The position numbers were made by a program, and so were the translations under genes. From Saprospiraceae bacterium (GTDB taxonomy: Bacteria > Bacteroidota > Bacteroidia > Chitinophagales > Saprospiraceae), in contig JABDJM010000049.1 in the NCBI GenBank assembly GCA_013002475.1, positions 1 through 5,463 on the forward strand: DNA of 5,463 bases. The letters are read 5' to 3'. Shown piece after piece: positions 1 through 5,463 of the stretch. Under the pieces are notes generated by a model. The model searched no databases, had not been told where the DNA came from, and worked only from the letters and a program-made list of their open reading frames with translations. Within the stretch, counting starts at the first letter, position 1. Each line of letters starts with the position of its first letter.

Positions 1-1078
1 CATCACAGTCCTGCCCTGCGCAGATCCCATCACCATCCGAATCTGGGCAGGGGCCACCTGCTCCGCTCACCACCACATTAAAAATTAAATCGCATTCATC
101 TTGCCAGAATTGGTTAAATGTTTTTACACTAACTATATAGGAACCTTCCGGTAAATAAACATCCAATGGATCAAGACAATTATCAGGACAAGAATATTCA
201 ACTGACCAACCGCTATTAAAGATCTGAATGTTGTGGTGGGCATAACTTCCAAAGCCAGAAATAGAAATATATCCCTCATGCCCGGTTGCCTGAAGCGTTT
301 CACAACCAGGAGGCGGAGGCAGTTCCCCCGCGCAGGAGCAACCGTCCTGCTGGATCATATCATTGATCGTGGCTGCATTCCCATCGTCACAAGTCGTGCC
401 CGGAGATGCAGGTAAGCCTGGATCCGAATCATCGCAATCTTCAAAATTGCAATACCCGTCTCCATCCTCATCGGTACAAGGTCCTGTGCTTCCCTCTACA
501 GGTAGGGGAACTAAAATATCACATAAGCCTCCCCAATAATCATCAAAGGTTTTTACCGATACCCAATGAATGCCTGGTTCATATCCTGCAGTCAAATAAG
601 AATCTGTACCGCAATTGTCAACACAAGAATTAATCAAAGACCAGGTAGGACTGAAAATCTGAATATTTACATGTGGGAAATTTTCAAAGCCCTGTACCAG
701 GATCTGATCTTCTGTACTTGTGATCTCGATACCATCACAATCCAAAACTGGAGGAATTGGCGTCCCTTCACAAGTACAACCATCGGAGAGGAAAATATCA
801 TTCTCCGTATTTGCATCTCCGTCATCACAGGTCGACCCGGCGGTAGTTGGCAGATTCGGATCACTATCATCGCAATCATCCACACTACACCAGCCATCAT
901 TATCCCCATCAATGCAAGGCACTCCCTCACAGGTACAGCCATCAGCAAGAATTACATCTCCAGTAGTATCAGGATCACCATCATCACAAGCAACTCCTGG
1001 TGCCGCAGGGACATAAGGGTCATTATCATTGCAGTCATCCTCCACACACAAACCATCGCTATCCTCATCTACGCATCC
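1..1078 (-). repeat. Protein repeat A: MopE/TSP3-like acidic motif, four copies (last one partial)
   Basis: There are four copies of a ~52-residue unit, at residues 348-399 (bases 923-1078), 401-452 (764-919), 547-598 (326-481) and 690 onward (1-52, cut by the edge). The consensus is D-x-D-x-D-G-x-C...D-C-D-D-x-D-P-x-L-P...P-G-x-x-C-D-D-G...D-x-I...D-G-C-x-C-x-G. The first half matches the 'putative metal-binding motif' of MopE-type proteins and resembles calcium-binding thrombospondin type 3 repeats. Copies 1 and 2 are directly adjacent, and later copies are separated by repeat B. The DNA of the copies has diverged, so this is a protein-level repeat and not a recent tandem duplication. Metal binding is inferred from the Asp spacing. 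Confidence 0.85.
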
Positions 1079-2119
1079 CGTCGGAGGACCTACACAAAAA
1101 TTGGTCGTCTCCGAAAAGCCAAAAGAACCACCTGAGGCAAGGATATTTCCAGATCCATCACTCAATTGATAACTCCCTTCTCCATAACCACAGCATAAAC
1201 CGTCTCCATGGGAATCCAGCACAACCAGATCGTAACAACCCTGATCAAGACAAAGGGTCACAGAATGGTTCGATCCATCCGGTGAAAGGTTATAAGGCCC
1301 ACCCGTGTAAACAACAGTACCTCCGTTATCTCTGACCTCCCAACTAGTTTCACCCGGGTATTCATCCAGAACCAAATTCAAAGTAACATCAAAGCAATCA
1401 GTATTGGGGTTACAGGAATTCCCTAGGACTTCAATCTCAGGATCCCCGTTTGAATCCCTGGTAAGATTAAAACATACTTCTGCTTCATTATTATCATAAG
1501 TGCTTTCATAGACTCCATTAGCATCCGGGGAAGCATCCCAATTGGCTCGAACCACTAGGGAATAAGTACCATCCGGCACACCTGTCACATCAACCCATTG
1601 ACAAGGAAGACCGGAGCCATAAATATCTCCACAGCCCGCGCTGATCCCTTGATTGGAACATGTATAGGTATATGTCCCTCCCCCATTACATTCAATGTCT
1701 AAAAGACAAAACCCATTTTTATAACCAATGGGAGTCAACGTTCCGCTAGCATCGAACAAAAGATATTCGGCATAACCTTCATAATGCCAGTGGTTATGAC
1801 ATTCGTCCCATTCCCAGGATTCTGATTCATTGGATTGACTCGGGCTATTTGGGGGTTGTCCTACATAAAAATCCTGATCACCAATATTTCTGACATGAGT
1901 TGAAAATCGGATGATCTCTCTTGATCCATATCCACCTACACATCCTTCCTGGACCAAACAGTCATCATTATTGGTTAGGGTAGTGCCATAAATTGAGTTG
2001 GATAAAGTGCTTTGAACAACTACAAGATCTGGTTGTGCACCAAGGTGAAAACTTAGCGATAAAAGCAGGATCAAATAAAATGGAAATCGGTTTAGGGATT
2101 GGGTTGCGTTACTCATCAT
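1..2119 (-). CDS. Secreted lysyl oxidase-domain protein with MopE-like acidic repeats (C-terminus beyond the window)
   Basis: This frame is read continuously from ATG at 2119 to the left edge, with 706 codons, no stop, and the C-terminus missing. ATG-ATG (2119 and 2116) offers two adjacent starts. Residues 1-28 form a signal peptide (hydrophobic YLILLLSLSF, likely cut after HLGA28). Residues ~30-219 match lysyl oxidase, a copper enzyme that oxidises peptidyl lysine to allysine. They contain RFSTHVRNIGDQDF (72-84), WEWDECHNHWH (102-112, with copper-ligand His 108/110/112), GYKNGFC with Lys134, CGDIYGSGLPCQW with Tyr167, and a closing YDNN...C216. Lys134 and Tyr167 align with human LOX Lys320 and Tyr355, which form the LTQ cofactor. 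The His before the human cluster is Asp105 here. Residues ~241-343 form a beta-rich domain (CCGYGEGSYQLSD near 309-321). Residues 348-706 alternate MopE-like motifs with a second repeated domain. Inferred: export to the surface or medium, perhaps by type IX secretion, whose C-terminal signal would lie outside the window. The substrate is unknown. The LOX assignment is strong; catalytic activity is inferred. Confidence 0.9.
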   Translation of the reverse strand, partial: MMSNATQSLNRFPFYLILLLSLSFHLGAQPDLVVVQSTLSNSIYGTTLTNNDDCLVQEGCVGGYGSREIIRFSTHVRNIGDQDFYVGQPPNSPSQSNESESWEWDECHNHWHYEGYAEYLLFDASGTLTPIGYKNGFCLLDIECNGGGTYTYTCSNQGISAGCGDIYGSGLPCQWVDVTGVPDGTYSLVVRANWDASPDANGVYESTYDNNEAEVCFNLTRDSNGDPEIEVLGNSCNPNTDCFDVTLNLVLDEYPGETSWEVRDNGGTVVYTGGPYNLSPDGSNHSVTLCLDQGCYDLVVLDSHGDGLCCGYGEGSYQLSDGSGNILASGGSFGFSETTNFCVGPPTGCVDEDSDGLCVEDDCNDNDPYVPAAPGVACDDGDPDTTGDVILADGCTCEGVPCIDGDNDGWCSVDDCDDSDPNLPTTAGSTCDDGDANTENDIFLSDGCTCEGTPIPPVLDCDGIEITSTEDQILVQGFENFPHVNIQIFSPTWSLINSCVDNCGTDSYLTAGYEPGIHWVSVKTFDDYWGGLCDILVPLPVEGSTGPCTDEDGDGYCNFEDCDDSDPGLPASPGTTCDDGNAATINDMIQQDGCSCAGELPPPPGCETLQATGHEGYISISGFGSYAHHNIQIFNSGWSVEYSCPDNCLDPLDVYLPEGSYIVSVKTFNQFWQDECDLIFNVVVSGAGGPCPDSDGDGICAGQDCD
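53..742 (-). repeat. Protein repeat B: two copies of an ~85-residue secreted domain
   Basis: Two related domains lie at residues 460-546 (bases 482-742) and 605-689 (53-307), separated by a repeat A unit at 326-481. They share a short Cys-led start (DCDGIEI / GCETLQA), then NIQIF...W near the middle, SC..DNC, a turn with Tyr-Leu, and VSVKTF...W...CD[IL]. The pattern is a beta-sandwich with two internal Cys pairs. Comparable 'vqvFdsnWs...SC..nC...VsVklf...W.piCd' modules occur in Saprospiraceae secreted proteins, according to my memory of the family. The function is unknown, with adhesion or spacing the likeliest roles. Confidence 0.75.
1091..1399 (-). other. Beta-rich Cys-containing accessory domain (residues ~241-343)
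   Basis: This segment follows the oxidase domain in the same protein. It runs from DCFDVTLNLVLDEYPGE through SWEVRDNGG and CLDQGCYDLVVLDSHGDG to CCGYGEGSYQLSDGSG, ending at FSETTNFCV. Similar modules, with a 'dexYPxEtsWel' opening and a 'DsyGDGiCCgyG' core, recur in large secreted proteins of marine Bacteroidota, including enzymes fused to adhesion or sorting domains. The alternating hydrophobic pattern and conserved Gly/Asp turns indicate a beta-sandwich, and the DSHGDG loop could bind calcium. Its role is probably structural or binding. I cannot name a function. Confidence 0.6.
1463..2032 (-). other. Lysyl oxidase catalytic domain (residues ~30-219)
   Basis: This is the domain-level call within the minus-strand gene. 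The order of landmarks follows animal lysyl oxidase throughout. PDLVV comes at the N-terminal edge, a Cys pair (54, 60) lies before the RFSTHVRN strand, and the His-x-His-x-His copper site is at 1784-1816. The cofactor Lys134 codon is at 1718-1720 and the cofactor Tyr167 codon at 1619-1621. CQWVDVTGVPDGTY (173-186) corresponds to the CQWIDITDVKPGNY stretch of human LOX. The spacing is also close: the first copper His to Lys is 26 residues here and 28 in human, and Lys to Tyr is 33 here and 35 in human. The human comparison is from memory, not from a computed alignment. Confidence 0.88.
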
Positions 2120-2335
2120 TCTTCGTTTTTCCTCTGGAGGCTGTTATGTCCTAAAAATAGGGAATGCCCCAAATCTGGCTATTAACCCATATAGGGTAGA
2201 TTTCCAATACAGACCATCCAACCTGTAAGGGATTTTACGGATTCTAATTGCCTTGCTACGAATTCTATCTGATGGCTCGGTTCATCTCCATTGCCCCCCA
2301 TATTGCCGATAAATAATTCACTTAAAAAAAAGATC
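2120..2335. promoter_or_regulatory. Divergent intergenic region with presumed promoters for both flanking genes
   Basis: These 216 bases separate the two divergent starts, so both transcripts must begin here or further out. Weak matches to the Bacteroidota -7 element TAnnTTTG are present. TAGATTTC lies at 2197-2204 on the plus strand; CAGATTTG (2177-2170) and TATTTTTA (2159-2152) lie on the minus strand. None has a convincing TTG -33 element at the usual spacing, so no promoter can be fixed. A short imperfect dyad, ACCC-ATATA-GGGT, sits at 2185-2197 near the centre. The plus-strand gene has an A-rich leader (TTAAAAAAAAGATC before ATG) and no Shine-Dalgarno sequence, which is normal for this phylum. 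Confidence 0.4.
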
Positions 2336-4537
2336 ATGAATACCATCAAAATCCTTTTCGTGATATGCTCTGTGGCTTTATTCGGCTTGCCAGGAAAATC
2401 ACAACTAACTTCTGAGAAAAGCTTGTCGCCATATTTCCATGTGAAAAGCCAATCAAAGGTGGACGATTTCCCCTTGCAGGCGAGCCATTCACAAGTAAAC
2501 ATTGTTGGAACTCTTGCGGATGTTACCATAACCCAACGGTACAAAAATGATGGACAGAGCCCTCTGGAAGCTGTTTATGTTTTTCCAGGATCAACGCGAG
2601 CAGCGGTTTATGCTATGACCGCTGTAATGGGTGGAGATACGATCCGGGCGAAAATTGAAGAAAAGCAAAAAGCTAAGGCAATTTTCACGAAGGCTGTAAA
2701 GGACGGAAAAAGAGCTGCTCTCCTTGAACAGGAAAGGCCAAACGTGTTCAAAATGTCTGTGGGGAATATATTGCCTGGTGATATTGTAGAAGTAGAATTG
2801 AAGTACACGGAGTTACTCGTCCCGGAAAACAAGGAATATGAATTCTACTTCCCAACAGTCGTGGGTCCCCGATTTACCGGAGAAAGCAACGACTCAGGAT
2901 CAGGATTTACTAATACCCCTTATCTGAAGGAAGGAGAACAAAGTCCTTTTGATTTTGATCTCAGCTGTTCTATCCATTCAGGCATAAACATACGATTGGT
3001 AACTTCCCCTAGTCACAAAATTGATGTCCGGTATCCAGATCTAAAGTCAGCACTTGTAGAGTTTGATTCAGAAGAAAAAAATCCGGCCGGAAAGGACTTC
3101 ATCCTTAAATACCAATTGGCGGGAGATAAGATCGAATCAGGTATTAGTCTTTATGATCATGGCGATGAAAAATTCTTCACGCTCATGATGGAACCCCCAG
3201 CGAGGATCACCAACAGCCATATTCCAAACAGGGAATACGTGTTCATCGTAGATGTTTCTGGCTCTATGTCAGGTTATCCCCTGGATGTATCAAAGCAACT
3301 TTTAAAGGATCTCTTGGTCGAGCTGCACCCCGCGGACAGATTCAACATTGTATTCTTTGCTGGGGACTCCAGGCTTTGGTCTGAAAGCTCGAAATCCGCC
3401 AATCAAGAAAACCTGGAAACAGCTCTTCAATTTATGAACTCCCTATCGGGAGGAGGAGGAACATACCTCCTGCAAGCCTTAAAAACCGCCATGGATCTTC
3501 CCAAAGCTGTTGGGCCCGAAGCCAGGTGCTTTGTGATCATTTCTGATGGGTATATCAACGTCGAGAAGGAGTGCTTTGACTACATCCGGGAAAACCTTGA
3601 TCGCGCCAATTTCTTTTCCTTTGGAATCGGTTCAAGCCCAAACGTTCACCTGATGGATGGTATCGCCCATGTGGGAGGTGGTGAGGCGACGATTGTAAAT
3701 GGAAAGGAAGACGGCCCTAAAAAAGCCGAGGATTTCCGCAAGTACATTGAAAAGCCTGTGCTTTCAAAGATCAAAGTGGATTTTCAGGGATTCAAAGCCT
3801 ATGACCTGAATCTGAAAAAAGTACCCGACGTCCTTGCTGAAAGGCCGCTTATTATTCAGGGAAAATGGAAAGGACCAATTGAAGGGAAGGTCTGTATCTC
3901 CGGCCTGACTGGCTCGGGAAAATTTCAAAGATGCATTGATTTAAAGGATGCAAATCAAAGCCCGGATAACAGTCCTATCAGGTATCACTGGGCCCGGGAG
4001 AGGATCCGTTTACTGGATGATTATAGATTGAATGGATATGGCGATAAGCTTCAAAAGGAAACTCTGGAGCTTGGCCTTAAATACAATCTTTTGACGGCCT
4101 ACACTTCTTTTGTAGCAGTGCAGGAAAAGAAAGTAGCAGGAGAAAAGGCTGTCCTGGTAAAACAACCTCTGCCACTTCCTCATCACGTGAGTAATATGGC
4201 GGTGGGTTTTGAAGCAAGCGTAAAGGGGATAAGTTTTCCTAAATCCGTCCCAGCCCGACCCAATTACAGGATCCAATCCATGACCTTCAATGGTAAAAGG
4301 ATTTCCGAACCCTGGGCCTTTGAAAAACTTTGGCTGGATGTATTTGCAGTTTTGAAAAAAGAAGTGAAGCAGCCATGCTTTATCCGTATCAAGCTTAACC
4401 AGAACGGAAAAATACTTGAGATCCAAAAGGATGGCACTGCCTGGCTAAATTTTAAAATACAATCCCTGGTCGGTAAGACTTATTCCAATCTAAGTATATA
4501 CGGACAGGGTACACTCGAAATAAATTTTCATCAATAG
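2336..4537 (+). CDS. Exported VIT and von Willebrand factor A domain protein
   Basis: This complete protein has 733 residues. ATG at 2336 is chosen because it is followed at once by a signal peptide (MNTIKILFVICSVALFGLPG, likely cut near residues 22-23). An upstream in-frame TTG at 2291 would bury that signal behind 15 residues. The VIT domain (~45-180) is recognisable from ADVTITQRYKN, EAVYVFPG, IEEKQKAKAIF, ERPNVFKMSVGNILPGD and VELKYTELL. The VWA domain (~299-455) has an intact metal-ion-dependent adhesion site: Asp306-x-Ser308-x-Ser310, Thr376 after a four-Gly loop, and Asp404 in IISDGY. KYNLLTAYTSFVAVQ (582-596) is the usual closing motif of the inter-alpha-trypsin-inhibitor-heavy-chain-like family. 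Residues ~640-733 are an extra domain I do not recognise. VWA domains bind protein ligands through the metal site, and the partner here is unknown. No C-terminal membrane anchor or sortase motif is visible. It is followed by a hairpin and then a lipoprotein gene on the same strand. Confidence 0.93.
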   Translation: MNTIKILFVICSVALFGLPGKSQLTSEKSLSPYFHVKSQSKVDDFPLQASHSQVNIVGTLADVTITQRYKNDGQSPLEAVYVFPGSTRAAVYAMTAVMGGDTIRAKIEEKQKAKAIFTKAVKDGKRAALLEQERPNVFKMSVGNILPGDIVEVELKYTELLVPENKEYEFYFPTVVGPRFTGESNDSGSGFTNTPYLKEGEQSPFDFDLSCSIHSGINIRLVTSPSHKIDVRYPDLKSALVEFDSEEKNPAGKDFILKYQLAGDKIESGISLYDHGDEKFFTLMMEPPARITNSHIPNREYVFIVDVSGSMSGYPLDVSKQLLKDLLVELHPADRFNIVFFAGDSRLWSESSKSANQENLETALQFMNSLSGGGGTYLLQALKTAMDLPKAVGPEARCFVIISDGYINVEKECFDYIRENLDRANFFSFGIGSSPNVHLMDGIAHVGGGEATIVNGKEDGPKKAEDFRKYIEKPVLSKIKVDFQGFKAYDLNLKKVPDVLAERPLIIQGKWKGPIEGKVCISGLTGSGKFQRCIDLKDANQSPDNSPIRYHWARERIRLLDDYRLNGYGDKLQKETLELGLKYNLLTAYTSFVAVQEKKVAGEKAVLVKQPLPLPHHVSNMAVGFEASVKGISFPKSVPARPNYRIQSMTFNGKRISEPWAFEKLWLDVFAVLKKEVKQPCFIRIKLNQNGKILEIQKDGTAWLNFKIQSLVGKTYSNLSIYGQGTLEINFHQ

Positions 4538-4560
4538 GTTTTTTGTGTGGTAATCGAGAC

Positions 4561-4593
4561 GAGCCGTCTTTCCCCTAGGGGAAAAGACGGCTC
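4561..4593 (+). terminator. Probable intrinsic terminator after the VIT-VWA gene
   Basis: The inverted repeat GAGCCGTCTTTCCCC (4561-4575) pairs with GGGGAAAAGACGGCTC (4578-4593). There is one unpaired A and a two-base centre (TA), so the real loop is probably CTAG. It begins 24 bases after the stop codon. The downstream tract is weak for a classical terminator (TCTCATTTAAACTTTT). The stem ends 19 bases before the next start codon, so it could also act as an mRNA stabiliser or attenuator within a two-gene transcript. Confidence 0.65.
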
Positions 4594-4612
4594 TCATTTA
4601 AACTTTTGAATC

Positions 4613-5463
4613 ATGAAATTTTTTGGATACCTACTCGGATTAGCTTCCCTTTTTATTTTGCTAGCATTATTTCAAAACTGTGCCCAATCAGAAAACGAAA
4701 CCTATTCTGAACAAGGGCCTTCAACACCTTTGGTTTACATCATGGGTACTGATGAGCCAGGTCAATCCTATTATCAATTAGCAGAAAAGCATTACCAAGA
4801 TCATCACCCCGAGTTTAGAATTGAGAACGAAGTTAGATCGCTTTCAGCACTATTATCATCCTTGTCTTCGAAGCCATCGCTTCAAAAGGAAATAATACTT
4901 GTGGTTCATGGAAATCCCTGGACTAGTCTTAGCCTACCGATCTTCCCGGGGGGAGAAAGACTTACGAAGACAAAGCTTCGAGCTTGCCTGGAAAAAGAAT
5001 TGCTAACACCTGTCTCAAACGAAGTTGTTAATGCCAGCACTGTGATCCGGCTCGAAGCCTGTGGTCTGGGCCAGGATCCTGAATTGCTTTCTTTGTTAGC
5101 CCAGGTAATTGGTGGACAGGATGAAAACATTCCCAATTTGGAATCATCCAAATCCTTTATAGCATATCGTACTGGGATTGGGAGTTCAGTCCATAAATAC
5201 CTTGCGGATCCCTTTTTTACTTTTTTTGAAACGGGAAAAATTCCCCCATTACTTCATCTGGAAAGAGAGCTTCGTAATAAGTACCCGGAGCAAAACCTGG
5301 ATTGGATGGAAGCCCTGAATCGCCCTACGGGCTCACCCGGTTTCCGACCCTATCATTCAAAATTCCATATCCCAATTGAATGGACATTTCTTTTTTCCAA
5401 TGAGCAAGAAGTGCCAGATCTTAGTTCCTTTTCAAGATCAGAACTAACGGCATGGATCAATAA
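4613..5463 (+). CDS. Predicted lipoprotein, unrecognised family, clan CD-like motifs (C-terminus beyond the window)
   Basis: The frame is open from ATG at 4613 to the right edge, giving 283 codons and two bases of the next, with no stop. The N-terminus is a lipoprotein signal: MKFFGYLLG, then the hydrophobic LASLFILLALF, then QNC with Cys23 as the predicted lipidated residue. Ser/Glu residues follow (AQSENE), so outer-membrane anchoring is likely. The mature part begins with a strand (PLVYIMGTD), then a possible helix and EIILVVHGNPW with His99-Gly100. Next come a segment of about 45 residues and VIRLEACGLGQ with Cys150, followed by the helix ELLSLLAQVIGG. A hydrophobic strand ending in His-Gly and a second ending in (E)AC-G is the pattern of the catalytic dyad in clan CD peptidases and relatives (caspase, legumain, CHAT, DUF4347). 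This reading is inferred from two motifs only, so the protein is best called hypothetical. No promoter is visible in the 75-base gap, and co-transcription with the VIT-VWA gene is possible. Confidence 0.8.
   Translation, partial: MKFFGYLLGLASLFILLALFQNCAQSENETYSEQGPSTPLVYIMGTDEPGQSYYQLAEKHYQDHHPEFRIENEVRSLSALLSSLSSKPSLQKEIILVVHGNPWTSLSLPIFPGGERLTKTKLRACLEKELLTPVSNEVVNASTVIRLEACGLGQDPELLSLLAQVIGGQDENIPNLESSKSFIAYRTGIGSSVHKYLADPFFTFFETGKIPPLLHLERELRNKYPEQNLDWMEALNRPTGSPGFRPYHSKFHIPIEWTFLFSNEQEVPDLSSFSRSELTAWIN

Noticed and set aside
764..1078. Tandem DNA repeat or CRISPR-like array suggested by recurring 'catcatcgcaatc'-type words
   Set aside because: The recurrence comes from Asp/Cys codons in a protein repeat. 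Unit lengths are ~156 bases, with divergent DNA and no direct repeat-spacer structure.
233..1335. Several overlapping plus-strand open frames of 60-189 codons, and one minus-strand frame at 667-948
   Set aside because: All lie inside the continuous minus-strand lysyl oxidase frame. They lack domain similarity, and their Ser/Thr/Ile/His-rich or odd composition is what out-of-frame reading of Asp/Gly/Cys repeats gives.
2185..2197. ACCC-ATATA-GGGT dyad as an operator
   Set aside because: The arms are only 4 bp and a match this short is expected by chance. It is mentioned in the intergenic entry but not called as a site.
2291..2335. Upstream TTG start for the VIT-VWA gene
   Set aside because: It would put 15 polar, Pro-rich residues in front of a good signal peptide. 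ATG at 2336 with an A-rich leader fits better.
2182..2544. Minus-strand 120-codon open frame across the divergent intergenic region
   Set aside because: It overlaps the signal peptide and VIT start of the plus-strand gene antisense, and it has no recognisable signal or domain.
4010..5151. Minus-strand open frames at 2608-2832, 4010-4426 and 4906-5151
   Set aside because: They are antisense to well-supported coding sequence and show no domain features of their own.

Overview
The window looks like a piece of a Bacteroidota chromosome, probably a Saprospiraceae/Lewinella-like or related marine lineage. Three things suggest this: secreted multidomain proteins built from acidic, Cys-rich DxDGDG...DCDDxDP...DGCTCEG repeats; a lipoprotein signal typical of the phylum; and A-rich leaders without clear Shine-Dalgarno sequences. 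This is an inference from protein style, since no rRNA or other taxonomic marker is present.

Layout. (1) Bases 1-2119, minus strand: one uninterrupted frame of at least 706 codons that runs off the left edge. It encodes a secreted protein with a signal peptide, a bacterial lysyl-oxidase domain, a beta-rich Cys-containing domain, and an alternating array of MopE/thrombospondin-3-like acidic motifs and a second ~85-residue repeated domain. (2) Bases 2120-2335: a 216-base divergent intergenic region. (3) Bases 2336-4537, plus strand: a complete 733-residue exported protein with a VIT domain and a von Willebrand factor A domain with an intact MIDAS. (4) Bases 4561-4593: a strong GC-rich hairpin, probably a terminator. 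(5) Bases 4613-5463, plus strand: the first 283 codons of a predicted lipoprotein of unrecognised family, cut off by the right edge. Its His-Gly and Glu-Ala-Cys-Gly motifs recall clan CD (caspase-like) folds.

All three genes encode exported proteins, so this is a cell-envelope or extracellular locus. The lysyl oxidase gene is divergent from the other two. Nothing in the sequence shows that the three products act together. The lysyl oxidase is the most distinctive item: the three-His copper cluster and both residues that form the lysine tyrosylquinone cofactor are present. No RNA genes, mobile elements or CRISPR arrays were seen.
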